Source: Zizania palustris (taxonomy: Eukaryota; Streptophyta; Magnoliopsida; Poales; Poaceae). Taken from it: a stretch of DNA of 64,000 bases. Each line of letters starts with the position of its first letter. Within the stretch, counting starts at the first letter, position 1. The translations under genes were made by a program, and so were the position numbers. The stretch covers positions 50,354,289-50,418,288 of the forward strand of contig JAAALK010000286.1 in the NCBI GenBank assembly GCA_019279435.1, written 5' to 3'. Positions 9,839-21,699 of this stretch are shown in pieces. The notes under the pieces were generated by a model. The model ran no database searches, had not been told where the DNA came from, and saw only the letters and a list, made by a program, of their open reading frames with translations.

Positions 9839-10740
9839 TTGGAGGAAAAACATAGAGCAGAGATCCTTTCTCCACAGATTCTAGCATCAAAAGCCAACTT
9901 GAGGGAGTTCAATGCAATGACTGAAGTGACGGCAGAGGAAAATATGGACATGTGTGATCATCCTTTGCAAAACAACATGGAGATATATTTTTTTTTACAA
10001 TTTTCTTGTTGTGGCATCTTCTTTGTTGATGCCATTCTTGAGACTTTAGTGCCATATCTTGTCATATCTTGTTATTCTTGAGAATTTGCCACTTTCAAGA
10101 AGTGATTTCATATTTTTGCTATCCGGACTCATTGTTATTGACTCAGGTGATCCTATATGTCAGTCTCAAAAGTGACATCATAATCAAAGTGTATATCGTA
10201 AGAGTGACAAATTATCACTTTTTCCGCAGAATGCTGTAACTCCTTTTTGGATTCCTCAAATTAGCATGGCATTCAGTAGTTCCAATGCTACACTTCCTTT
10301 TTGGATTCCTCAAATTAGCATGGCATTCAGTAGTTCCAATGCTACACTTTGATACAAAAATCTCTGCCAGAGATTCCTTTCATTGCCTTCACCAGCTGCT
10401 GATTTTGAAGAATGTTACTCCATAGTATGAGCAAGCAGGTGGAAGAAAAAAAATCCAAGATCTGACATTGATGCTAAAAAGTCAATTGTTAAAGCGCCAT
10501 TCAGGTTACCTGAACAAGTTGCACATGTGACTGGTCTCAAGAATAATCAATAGGCAAAAGGATGGATCAAACGAAAGAAAACCTGGGTTGACAAATTCTA
10601 GAGAAAATAATAACAAAGCATTCAAGAACAAATTAAACAAACCTATGCAACAAGAAGAAAATGAAAGTTTTGCGATGGAGTAACGAGCATTTGGGAGAAA
10701 CATGGGGACTACTACAAAAAATATCAAGCATATGATCATT
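9839..10740 (+). pseudogene. FAR1/FRS-like gene fragment, degenerate
   Basis: Short open segments separated by stops, collinear with a second copy on the minus strand at about 26950-26580 and 25140-24770. In that copy, FWIPQIGMTF followed by GFDVRT resembles the start of a FAR1 DNA-binding domain, so both are probably fragments of a FAR1-related gene or a related transposase-derived gene. A Lys/Arg-rich part covers about 10500-10740. A 54-bp unit is tandemly duplicated inside (10241-10294 and 10295-10348). Family assignment is tentative; the homology between the two copies is clear by eye. Confidence 0.4.
10241..10348 (+). repeat. 54-bp tandem duplication
   Basis: Two virtually identical units, 10241-10294 and 10295-10348, starting TCCTTTTTGG. 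The homologous fragment on the minus strand near 26750 has one unit, so this duplication is local. Confidence 0.85.
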
Positions 10741-10812
10741 AGGGCATCTTTGGGACGACTTAAAATATTGTGATTATAACATAATTAGTTACGCTGATGA
10801 TTATGATTATTA

Positions 10813-11952
10813 GGGTCGGTTTGGTTCAACAAACAACTCTAAATGACACCTAGCTTTTTAAAAATCTGTAGATTCTTACAATACAAATTTGAAAACTGGT
10901 ATAACCCAAATTCCACAACTTCCACAACCAGTTTTTGGTGGAAATTACCCACCTTTGTTATTAATGAAATACCCATTTGCTCTTTTCCCTTCGCGCAACT
11001 GTTTTCCCCATTGCTCCAACACCGACACATCTTGCCAACAAGCGCATGCCCTAGCTCTAGCGTCAGCCCATCCTCACAGTGCCACCAATCCCCTCTTGCG
11101 CCGACGGTTCCCCTCCCTAGCACATCTCTTCAACCAGTGGCGACACATCCTCCACAACGTAGACGCATCCTCCCGACACCATCGATTTCCGTCAGTGTCC
11201 CCAGCGCCACCGATCCCCTCCCACATTGGCAGTTCCCTGTCCCGCTCCCTAGCACACTGGCCCCTAGCCCCCCGCTCTATCACGACGGGCCCTACCCGCA
11301 ACAAGTAACAAGGTAAAAGTTAGCCGGAAGAAATGTGTTTTACATTTCTTTGATCTATTGTATTACATTGTTTATAGTAGAATAGAAGCAAGAAAAATAT
11401 TTGTACTATTTTTGTGCTGCTTGGGATTTCAATAATGAACATTGTTTGTACTGTTTTGTGAATAGTAGATGCAAGAACATTATTTATACTATTTTTGTTA
11501 GAACTTTCTTGATTAGTCATTAAATTTTGCTTGATTGAAGTATGAGTCAGAAAGCGGTTTGGAATTCTACAAATATCAAATACTTTTATGAAAATGTCAA
11601 ATACGTCAACACCAATACAAGGAGACATCATTGAAGATGGAGAAAATGAGGATACCACGAATAACATTCGAGAGAGGATAGCTGTTGATGCTTTGATTAG
11701 TGCAAGAAGATGATGATTATGCTTTGTAATAACTTTCTTATATCAATATTATTTTAGATTATTTCAATGCCCATCATTAAAAAGTTTGTATTTTGTAATG
11801 AGACTGGTATTAACAGTGTAACTAATTTTTAGGGGTATTATAGACATTTAGTACTAAAATAAAATCTACAGCTACTCAAACCAAACAATTTTTTAGGTTT
11901 TTCACAGCTCACAACAACTTTTATAGAATCTACAGCTCAACTAAACGTACCC
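10813..11952. mobile_element. PIF/Harbinger-like element with GC-rich cargo
   Basis: Ends GGGTCGGTTTGGTT (10813) and the complement of GGGTACGTTTAGTTG (ending 11952) form imperfect terminal repeats, with TTA on both sides (10810-10812 and 11953-11955). Outer parts resemble the 480-bp MITE family seen at 16971, 18166 and 47339. The interior 10980-11310 is GC-rich, Pro/Ser-rich in several frames and unlike those MITEs; it may be captured host sequence. No transposase is seen. Confidence 0.6.
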
Positions 11953-11955
11953 TTA

Positions 11956-12930
11956 CTTAGATTAGTTGTATTTTTTTAGCAGATAGTTGTGTCTACTTTA
12001 AATACTAGTATTGTACCCGTGCTGCATAACGTTGAAAATCAAAAAAAAATAATATTAGCAACACTTCACAGATGTTGTCTTCTTCTTTCGAGAACTCGCT
12101 TGGGAATTCCAGCTCTTGTGTGAAACCAATGAACTTTGTTAGGTGGAGAAGCTCTTCGTCGAACCCTTTGGACTCATGACAGTAGTTGTGCACCATGATC
12201 GGTAGCTAAAAAGTTTCTAAAGATCACAAGTGAGCAAAAGTGCAAAGGGCGGAGATCAGGGATGGGCAGAGGTGGCCGACAGCGAGCGGAAGCCATGAGG
12301 ACGGTTGGGATGAAGGCGGTGATGGCGATCTGGTAGTCGGGGATCCTATCAGAGCGGCGATCGGGAACGTGAAGGGGACGACGGACCTGACGATGTCGAC
12401 AGCGAGGACATATATGAGTGCCGGTGACGAGGGCAAGCGGCGGCGGAGCAAAAACGCACAACGCGGGCTCGGGTTCGCGAGTCTAGGGCTAGAATTTATG
12501 GCGGGATTTGACCATGTACTCTGGATTTTATAGGGGGGCACTGGAGAAGGAAATGGGACGGGTATGGAAGGAGATTCCGATGCTTTCAAAAATAATATTG
12601 CGTCATGAATACATTTTCTATTTATTTATTTATTATTTCTATATACAACTAATCAGATTTTACATAGATTTCCATATATATGTTCAACATTCCATATATT
12701 AATGATTTCCGTAGATGATTTCCATATATTAATAATTTCCATATAAAATAGATCAATTTTCCATATATCGATGATTCCATATATTAATAATTTACATATA
12801 AAACAGAAAATCAATTTCCATATTAAATATGCGGGGCCAGTGGTAGAGAGAGGGGAGCCCATAATGGGCTGGGATGGCCGAAGAGAGAGAAAAAGGAATA
12901 TCAAATGACTATGTTTTATTAGATGAGAAT
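11956..12930. other. Gene-free stretch with a GC-rich island
   Basis: 12060-12530 is GC-rich. On the minus strand it contains open segments (for example about 12195-12005) that may be captured exon scraps, but I recognise no family. 12600-12830 is AT-rich and repeats TTCCATATATTAAT-like motifs several times. No supported gene. Confidence 0.5.
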
Positions 12931-12939
12931 GAATTATTG

Positions 12940-13215
12940 TGATTTAATAGATGGTTGGTCAGATGAACACTTAAAATCATCAATTATATAATAGTATGGA
13001 TATAGATATAGATATAGATATAGATGTAGATAATTTTGGGGATAAAATATTGTCTTAGATGGTCAGATGGACACTTAAACTCATCAGTTATATAGTAGTA
13101 TAAATATAGACGTAAATATTTTGGGGATAAAATATCATCTTAGATGATCAGATGGACACTTAAACTCATCAGTTATATAGTAGTATAAATATAGACGTAG
13201 ATAATTTGGGGATAA
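12940..13215. repeat. 85-bp tandem repeat upstream of actin A
   Basis: At least three units with periods near 85 bp, marked by GGGGATAAAAT (about 13038, 13123, 13208) and CTTAAACTCATCAGTTATATAG. They are preceded by a short ATATAG microsatellite (about 12998-13025). The array stops where homology with the other actin promoters begins. Confidence 0.75.
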
Positions 13216-13239
13216 AATGTCGTCTCAGATTGACATAAG

Positions 13240-13699
13240 TAAAACCAAAGGCCACCCTAAGCCCATGGGCCGTAAACGCTCTATGATAGCCTGGCCCACC
13301 TCAGCCCAGTCCAGTAGTCGCCACGTGAGTTGCTCGCACGTAAGCGCACGTTGCATTCTCCTCGCTCGCTCGCACGCACGCACGCACGCACGAATTTATT
13401 ATTTCTTCCTCGCAAAATGCAAAATGGAAAAAAAAAAACAGGTCCGCGTCGTGGGGACCAGGAGAGAGCGGCGACTGCGTGAGAGAGGGTAGGAGGGCGT
13501 GGACGTGGGTGTGTGTGGGGCCAGCGATCGCGAGACGAGCGCGGCCGTCCGCTTACGAAAACGCCCACCGCGACGCGCCACGCTATACATACCCCCGCCC
13601 CACCTCCGCCATCCAAACCCTACCACCACCACCGCTCGCCTCGACTCGCAGACGGAGGACGTGCGCCTCGCCCCCATCCCGCCTCCTCCTCCTCCTCCG
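13240..13699 (+). promoter_or_regulatory. Actin A promoter and first leader exon
   Basis: Homologous to actin B and C promoters at its edges. Shared elements: CCACGTGAGTTG (G-box/ABRE-like, from 13321) and a telo-box-like AAACCCTA (about 13616). Between these, actin A has about 230 bp absent from B and C, including a CTCG/CACG microsatellite (about 13360-13391) and a TATA-like TATACATA (13584-13591). The leader exon ends at 13699 before a GTAACC donor. Confidence 0.7.
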
Positions 13700-14235
13700 G
13701 TAACCATCCGTCCACTTCTTCTTCACCGTATCGATCTCGCCGCGGGTCGGAGTGGGGCTCCTGTGAACGCCCCCAGATCCGGCCTCGCATTTATGCTGCT
13801 GTGAACGCGCGAGAGGTTGAGATGAGATCTCGCGTGTCGGGTGGCCATTCCCCCACCGTCCGGCGTGGATCGGACCGGATCTCGGGGCAAGCGGGGCGCC
13901 TGGTTCTTTGTGGGGTGTAGATCTGCGATCCGAGACGCTCTTCGTTGAGCGTTTCTCTTGTTCAACGCTAGTCAGGGGGTGTCGAAAAGGGGTACGGCTT
14001 TGATTTCTAGGATTCTAAGCAAAATCAGGAAAAAAACTGTTGTTCATTATGAATTGCGCTGCGCCGCTGCTTCATCAGGTTTAGACGTGCTACATTTCTG
14101 CAGTAGAAATTGCTGAGAAAAATCGTTTCGTTAGTGCCATCCTTGATCATTGATAGGACTATAGGATTGTAGGACGTGTATTTGTGTCGTTCCTCTGATT
14201 TGTGACAAGTGCAGCCTCGTGCGAGCTTTCTGTAG
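13700..14235 (+). other. Leader intron of actin A
   Basis: Donor GTAACC at 13700. The acceptor is either TGTAG at 14235, preceded by a pyrimidine run, or GCAG at 14214. The same intron occurs in copies B (about 21047-21564) and C (29095-29631). By analogy with rice Act1, whose first intron enhances expression, it may be regulatory. Confidence 0.75.
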
Positions 14236-14242
14236 GTAGAAA

Positions 14243-15791
14243 ATGGCTGACGCCGAGGACATTCAGCCCCTCGTCTGCGATAATGGAACTGGTATGGTCA
14301 AGGTAAGCTATTGGATTCTCAGGAACTTCTCCCTTTGCTTCTGGAATGCCGCATTCTTGGTAGCAACTGAGGTGGTGGCTCGTTGGGTTGTCAGGCTGGA
14401 TTTGCCGGAGATGATGCGCCCAGGGCTGTTTTCCCCAGCATTGTGGGTCGTCCTCGCCACACTGGTGTCATGGTCGGAATGGGGCAGAAGGATGCCTACG
14501 TCGGGGATGAGGCGCAGTCCAAGAGGGGTATCTTGACTCTCAAGTACCCCATCGAGCATGGTATTGTCAGCAACTGGGACGACATGGAAAAGATCTGGCA
14601 TCACACCTTCTACAATGAGCTTCGTGTGGCTCCGGAGGAGCACCCTGTCCTCCTCACCGAGGCCCCCCTCAACCCAAAGGCCAATCGTGAAAAGATGACC
14701 CAGATCATGTTCGAGACCTTCAACACCCCTGCTATGTACGTCGCCATCCAGGCTGTCCTCTCGCTGTATGCCAGTGGTCGTACCACAGGTGAGCCCATTC
14801 TGCACTGAACTGTGATGTTGAGTTTGATAGACATTTCAAATGTGATGTTCACATCTGGACGTAATTGATTTTGCAATCTTCAACCTTGATGCAGCAAGAT
14901 CATTAGAATTTTTTAAAGAGACTCAGTAGGCAGTTCTCGTTGTAAACATCCTAATGTTGTTGGTGTGGACTGCTCAATCCTTGATGTGCTACAATTGTCA
15001 ATATATGAATATGCTCTTTCATTCTCAGGTATTGTGCTGGACTCTGGTGATGGTGTCAGCCACACTGTCCCCATCTATGAAGGATATGCTCTCCCCCATG
15101 CTATCCTTCGTCTTGACCTGGCTGGGCGTGATCTCACTGATTACCTCATGAAGATCCTGACGGAGCGTGGCTACTCATTCACCACGACGGCCGAGCGGGA
15201 AATTGTGAGGGACGTGAAGGAGAAGCTTTCCTACATTGCCCTGGATTATGACCAAGAAATGGAGACTGCTAAGACCAGCTCATCTGTGGAGAAGAGCTAT
15301 GAGCTTCCTGATGGGCAAGTTATCACCATTGGTTCTGAGCGTTTCCGTTGCCCTGAGGTTCTCTTCCAGCCTTCCTTCATAGGAATGGAGGCTGCGGGTA
15401 TCCATGAGACTACATACAACTCCATCATGAAGTGCGACGTGGATATTAGGAAGGATCTATACGGCAACATTGTTCTCAGTGGTGGTACTACTATGTTCCC
15501 TGGCATCGCTGACAGGATGAGCAAGGAAATCACTGCCTTGGCTCCGAGCAGCATGAAGATCAAGGTTGTCGCTCCTCCTGAAAGGAAGTACAGTGTCTGG
15601 ATTGGAGGATCCATCTTGGCATCCCTCAGCACCTTCCAGCAGGTAAATATACATTGCAACAATATAGTTTTTTTTGTACTTCTTGAACTTGTTTGATTTG
15701 CTTACAATGCTGCTTGCCATTGCAGATGTGGATTGCTAAGGCTGAGTACGACGAGTCTGGCCCATCCATTGTGCACAGGAAATGCTTCTAA
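14243..15791 (+). CDS. ACT: Actin, copy A (377 aa, four coding exons)
   Basis: Cytoskeletal actin, the ATP-binding subunit of microfilaments in the cytoplasm. Coding exons: 14243-14302, 14395-14788, 15029-15642 and 15726-15791, all with GT/AG introns, giving exactly 377 codons plus TAA. The first exon encodes [20 protein letters not shown] with the first phosphate-binding loop; LDSGDGVSH (155-163) is the second. The C-terminus is the usual HRKCF. A leader intron runs from 13700 to an acceptor at 14235 (or 14214), a layout known for rice Act1. Compared with copies B and C, A has Tyr190, Val214, Ser219 and Ser254 where they have His, Met, Ala and Ala. It alone keeps a TATA-like box. Fully intact, probably the main expressed copy. 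Confidence 0.97.
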
Positions 15792-16800
15792 TCCTTACGA
15801 CCCAAGAATGCTAAGCCAAGAGGAGCCATTATCGCCATCCTCCTGCTTTGTTTCTCTTTTTTGTCGCTGTTTCTTCATTAGCGTGGACAAAGTTTTCTCC
15901 TGGCCTGTCTGTTGTCATTTTCTTCTATTCGAAGACTGTAATATCTATTGCTACCTGCGGTTCTCACGTGTGATTTTGGACACAAATGTTCGGTTCATTC
16001 ATATTTAATCAGATGCCTGATGAGGTACCAGAAAAATTCATACGTTCTGAATGCCTTGGGTTGCGATTATATGAAATGAATAACATTGATCTCTCAATCC
16101 TAGCATTTTTTGCGTGCCATTTTCTCTACTCTGTACTCTGGATCAGCTAATGAACTCTTAAATGTTTTTCGGTGTAGTGCCTGGGAGCTTGTGTTGTGTT
16201 CCAAATCTCATGCTACTCTTTTGTCTTGGCTTCACCTTTTCTTTTAATAACATGCCACATCTGACCTTTTCTCTGATGTATTCTTTTAGCAGCACACGAT
16301 CACCCATTCACGCTTTGCTGCTTAAAGCTGTGCCGTACAGTTCAGACGTCCCAGTAGAATTTAGAAATGATAAATCTTTTGGTTTTTCTTTAAACAAAAT
16401 GAGAGGGAGAGTGCAAGCGTGGAGCCATGTGAATCGGGATCCAGTTGCTCAAGCTGCAAGTGTATGTTACAGTAGTATCGTGGTGCTCTCCGTGTTGCCT
16501 TGGTGGCTGTGTACAAGTGTTTTTCATTTCAACATGTTAGCATGTGGAAATGGGGGTCAGCTCTGTATACCCAACTTTGCAATCAAGCAAAACCTGGCAC
16601 GAAGCACGTAGATCTTCTGTTACTGGAGACCTAAATGAAACACAACTCGACCGCTTGCAGTTCTTTTCAGTGTCGAGTGAGTGTGACGTTGTCCAATCAT
16701 ACGTGCGCTCCCCTAGCGAAGAAGCCGAAGTTATCAGCTTTCGAGCGTTTCCGCCGCCCGATGGCCTCCGCCGCCTTCCCCTTGCCAGTTTTTTTGTCTA
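15792..16800 (+). other. Actin A 3' UTR and duplicated downstream segment
   Basis: Homologous to the region downstream of actin B (about 19340 down to 18110, interrupted by a MITE) and, with a deletion, to that downstream of actin C (31198-31704, continuing at 39582). The duplication unit therefore extends at least 800 bp past the stop. No other gene is seen. Confidence 0.7.
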
Positions 16801-16970
16801 ACCTGATTTTATAAGAAATCTTGAATCTAGAACATAGAACATGGATGGTTTATGATTATTTAGTTAAGTAATCTAGTTTTCATGCTGAATTAAAAATAAA
16901 AATTTATTTTATTTTATTATACTATACTATATAAAATTCAGATCGGAGTTGTATTTGTGCAGCTCTAAAG

Positions 16971-17490
16971 TTGTGTTTGGTTCAACTTTTTCAATCGACT
17001 TTTTAGGCAGGAAATTATAAGTTGAACCAAACAGATAAGTTGAACCAAACAGGTTCAGAGGCTAACTAACTTTTTCATAAGCTACAAATTTTTCGTACCA
17101 CAAATTGAAAGTCGGGGACCCTAAATTTCATAGCTTCGTTAAACTTTGAACAAAAATACCCACCATGTTATTATAATATACCAGTTCATGTAAAAATTTA
17201 AAAAATAAAATTTTGGTAAAATATATCATTTGAATATAATTCAAAAATTTATAATTTTAGTATAAATATTATAAAATTTCATGATTATAATAATTTACAT
17301 ATAAAATTGCATATTAATAATATAACCAAATATCATGAACTACCAAAACATAAATCCACGACTATTTCAATTAAGCAACTTCTCAGTTTTTTCACAACTC
17401 ACGGCTCACAACAACTTTTCTACAGCTCACAACAGTTTTTCTACCGTCACAATAATTTTTTCAGAATCTACGACCTAACCAAACACACCC
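16971..17490 (-). mobile_element. MITE, PIF/Harbinger-like, inverted copy
   Basis: Ends carry GTGTTTGGTT in inverted orientation. The body matches, in reverse, the element at 18166-18641 and the one at 47339-47829. Noncoding and AT-rich. Target duplication not clear. Confidence 0.6.
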
Positions 17491-18165
17491 GAAATGTCAT
17501 TCTAAAGTTTACACTATTTAATTTTTTATCCTTTGTATATTTATCAATTATTTTTCTCCTTTATTCCATGTGGAAATACATCTATACGGCTATACCCCCT
17601 TCCCCGTTATTCCAGCACCACCCTTTCTTCCGCTGAGGTGCCCTTATGCAAGTGTTAGGATCCTGGGCTATTGAGTATTATTAGTAATTTTAGTTTCGTC
17701 CGCGTAAAGGAGCTACGAGAAGCTTATAAGAAAAAGTAGTCATCCTCTCTTGTATTGATCTTTTGGTATGTGATAAAACTCTCTGGTTGTAAGGTTCTGT
17801 CATATGCACATGAATACTTAAACATAGAACAAGGCCCGAGAGCTGCTGCTAGTGTAGTGTAGCGTTGCATCAATGGAAAAATGGTTGGAGAGACATATTG
17901 ACAACCTCCTCCTCCCAGTTTTGCATTCATCTTGTTCTGTTTATTTCAGAAAGTTCAGAGGCTATATTAACAAGACGGCCCTTTCTCCTTTGCTAGAGCT
18001 CCAAGTGGATCCAAAACAGCTCTGAAATAAAAATTTGTTGCTACAAATGCTGCCTCTGTAGTGGAAGGTGGACATGCATTCGACAGAGTAGAGCAAGATA
18101 CTAGACCAATCATAGTTACAGGACTATTCTTTAGTCTCACGTGCAGTCGAATTGTAACATATTTA
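17491..18165. other. Intergenic stretch between actins A and B
   Basis: No supported gene. The part from about 18110 is the outer edge of the actin B duplication unit (compare 16630-16690). The middle is unassigned. Confidence 0.4.
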
Positions 18166-18641
18166 TGGTGTGTTTGGTTGAGCTATAGATTCTAAAAAAG
18201 CTGTTGTGAGTTGTGAGCTGTGAAAAGCTGCTGTAAGATGTGAACTGTAGAAAAGCTGATAAGCTGTTTGGTTGGAATAATTGCGGATTTATATTTTGGT
18301 AGTTCGTGATGTTTAGTTATATTATTAATGTGTAATTTTACATGTAATCATGAAATTTTGTAATGTTTATATTAAAATTATATATTTTTAAATTACACTA
18401 AAATTATATATTTTATTAAAATTTTACTTTTTCAAATTTTACATGAACTGATATATTTTAATAGCATGGTAGGTAATAAGAATCTGTAAAATCTGAGTTA
18501 TACCAGTTTTCAAATTTGTACTACGAGAATCTGCATATTTTGGAAAAACTGAGTGACCAAATGGGTGACCAAAAGAGTTGTTTGGTTCAGATTCCAAATT
18601 CTGATCCAAGAAGTTGGTTCAAAAATCTGAACCAAACAGAC
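18166..18641 (+). mobile_element. MITE, PIF/Harbinger-like
   Basis: Starts TGGTGTGTTTGGTT after TTA (18163-18165) and ends with the inverted form near 18641. It interrupts sequence that is continuous downstream of actin A (near 16630), so actin A supplies the empty site. Very similar to 47339-47829. Noncoding. Confidence 0.75.
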
Positions 18642-19345
18642 TTGATTTCCAGTAACAGAAAAATCACGTGCTTCGTGCCAGGTTTTACTTGATTGCACAT
18701 TAGCACAGAACTGACCCCATTTCCACGTGCTAACATGTTGAACTGAAAAACACTTGTACACAGCCACCAAAGCCAACACGGAGAGCACCACGGTATTTCA
18801 GTAACATAGACTTGCGCACTGGATCTCGATTCACATGGTTCCACACTTGCACTCTCCCTCTCATTTTGTTTAAAGAAAAGCCAAAAGATTTATCATTTCT
18901 ACAGGGACGTCTGAACTGTACTGTACAAGCTTTAAGCAGCAAAGCTATGAGAACACATCAGAATATCAGATGCATCAATCATCACGCATATGCTGGGGGC
19001 AGTAGCCTCAAGAAAAGGACAGATGTGACATAAGCTCCTAGAGTGCAGAAAAGGGCACGCTAAAAATGCTAGGATTGAGATCGATGTTAGTCATTTCATA
19101 TAATCGCAACCCAAAACCATCAGAACATATGTATTTTTTCTGGTAAATCATCAGGCATCTGATTAAATATGAATGAACCGAACATTTGTGTCCAAAATCA
19201 CACGTGAGAACCACAGGTAGCAATAGATATTACAGTCACCGAATAGAAGACAATGACAACAGACAGGCCAGCAGAAAACTTTGTCCACGCTAATGAAGAA
19301 ACGGCGACAAAAAGAGAAACAAAGCAGGAGGATGGCGATAATGAC

Positions 19346-19559
19346 TCCTCTTGGCTTAGCATTCTTGGGTCGTAAGGAATAGAAGCATTTCCTGTGCACA
19401 ATGGATGGGCCAGACTCGTCGTATTCAGCCTTAGCGATCCACATCTGCAATGTCCTCTTGGCTTAGCATTCTTGGGTCGTAAGGATTAGAAGCATTTCCT
19501 GTGCACAATGGATGGACCAGACTCGTCGTACTCAGCCTTAGCAATCCACATCTGCAATG
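19346..19559 (-). repeat. Tandem duplication of actin B terminal exon (2 x 107 bp)
   Basis: Units 19346-19452 and 19453-19559 each contain the acceptor CATTGCAG, the 66-nt last coding exon and the start of the 3' UTR. The inner unit holds the working exon with TAA at 19486-19488. In the outer unit the stop is TAT (19379-19381), and the frame stays open through the 3' UTR to 19163, adding 72 residues if that exon were used. Differences between units are few. Confidence 0.92.
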
Positions 19560-20219
19560 GCAAGCAGCATTGTAAGCAAATCAAACAAGTTCAAGAAGTA
19601 AAAAAAAACTATATTGTTGCAATGTATATTTACCTGCTGGAAGGTGCTGAGGGATGCCAAGATGGATCCTCCAATCCAGACACTGTACTTCCTTTCAGGA
19701 GGAGCGACCACCTTGATCTTCATGCTGCTTGGAGCCAAGGCAGTGATTTCCTTGCTCATTCTGTCAGCGATGCCAGGGAACATAGTAGTACCACCACTGA
19801 GAACGATGTTGCCGTATAGATCCTTCCTAATATCCACGTCGCACTTCATGATGGAGTTGTAGGTCGTCTCATGGATACCCGCAGCTTCCATTCCTATGAA
19901 GGAAGGCTGGAAGAGAACCTCAGGGCAACGGAAACGCTCCGCGCCAATGGTGATAACTTGCCCATCAGGAAGCTCATAGCTCTTCTCCACAGATGAGCTG
20001 GTCTTTGCGGTCTCCATTTCCTGGTCATAATCCAGGGCAATGTAGGCAAGCTTCTCCTTCATGTCCCTCACAATTTCCCGCTCGGCCGTCGTGGTGAACG
20101 AGTAGCCACGCTCCGTCAAGATCTTCATGAGGTGATCAGTGAGATCACGCCCAGCCAGGTCAAGACGCAGGATTGCATGGGGGAGAGCGTATCCTTCATA
20201 GATGGGAACAGTGTGGCTG

Positions 20220-20250
<31 letters not shown>

Positions 20251-20669
20251 AGAATGAAAGAGCATATTCAGATATTGACGGTTGTAGCACATCAAGGATT
20301 GAGCAGTCCACACCAACAACATTAGGATGTTTACAATGAGAACTGCCTATTGAGTTTATTTAAAAAATTCTAATGATCTTGCTGCATCAAGGTTGGAGAC
20401 TGCAAAACCAATCACGTCCATATGTGAACATCAAATTTGAAATGTTTATCATCTTCAACGGTACAGTTCAGTTTGGAATGGGCTCACCTGTGGTACGACC
20501 ACTGGCATACAGCGAGAGGACAGCCTGGATGGCAACGTACATAGCAGGAGTGTTGAAGGTCTCGAACATGATCTGGGTCATCTTTTCACGATTGGCCTTG
20601 GGGTTGAGGGGGGCCTCAGTAAGGAGGACAGGGTGCTCCTCCGGTGCCACACGGAGCTCGTTGTAGAAG

Positions 20670-20710
<41 letters not shown>

Positions 20711-21039
20711 GATACCGTGCTCAATGGGGTACTTGAGGGTCAAGATACCCCTCTTAGACTGCGCCTCATCCCCAACGTAGGCATCCTTCTGTCCCATTCC
20801 GACCATGACACCAGTGTGGCGAGGACGACCCACAATGCTGGGGAAAACAGCCCTGGGCGCATCATCTCCAGCAAACCCTGCCTGACAACCCAACGAATCA
20901 CCACCTCAGTTGCTACACAGAATGTGGCATTCCAGCAACAAAGACAAGTTCCTGGAAGGCTGGAAATCCAATAGCTTACCTTGACCATACCGGTTCCATT
21001 ATCGCAGACAAGGGGCTGAATGTCCTCGGCGTCAGCCAT
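19486..21039 (-). CDS. ACT: Actin, copy B (377 aa, four coding exons)
   Basis: Coding exons on the minus strand in order: 21039-20980, 20881-20488, 20247-19634 and 19551-19486; all introns GT/AG, 377 codons plus TAA. The protein matches actin C throughout the long third coding exon, and both differ from A at four positions. The leader intron lies between about 21564 and 21047. The promoter keeps the CCACGTGAGTTG motif (about 21686-21697) and a telo-box-like motif but lacks the segment holding the TATA-like box of copy A. A 107-bp tandem duplication places a second last exon downstream (19444-19379). Coding exons resemble C, while the 3' UTR resembles A, suggesting a recombinant gene. Confidence 0.95.
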
Positions 21040-21699
21040 TCTCTACCTACAAAAAGCTCGCACGAGGCTGCATTTGTCACAAATCAGAGGAACGACACAA
21101 ATACGCATCCTACCAATGATCAAGAATGGCACTAACGAAACGATTTTCCCCAGCAATTTCTACTGCAGAAATGTAGAACGTCTAAACCTGATGAAGCAGC
21201 GCAATTCATAATGAACAACAGTTTTTTTTCTGATTTTGCTTAGCATCCTAGAAATCAAAGCCGTGCCCCTTTTGCTCTCACTGACACCCCCTGACTAGCG
21301 TTGAACAAGAGAAACGCTCAACGAGGAGCGTCTCGGACCGCAGATCTACACCCCGCGAAGAACCAGGCGCCCCACATCCCCCGAGATCCGGCCGGATCCA
21401 CGCCGGCCAATGCGGGAATGGTCACCCGACGCGCGAGATCTCATCTCAACCTCTCGCGTTCACAGTAACAGAAATGCGAGGCCGGATCTGGGGGCGTTCA
21501 CAGGAGTCCCACTCCCACCCGCGGCGATATCGAGACGGGGAAGGAGAAGCGGACGGATGGTTACCGGCGGAGGAGGCGGTATGGGGACGAGGCGCACGTC
21601 GTCCGGCTGCGAGGCGAGGCGAGCGGTGGTGGTCGTAGCCGCGTAGGGTTTGGATGGCGCAGGTAAGGTGTGACTTGCGTGCGGACAACTCACGTGGAG

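Noticed and set aside
19538..20311. Single 257-aa actin-like ORF starting upstream of the third coding exon of actin B
   Set aside because: Its first residues are translated intron; the acceptor at 20248 and the intact four-exon model explain it.
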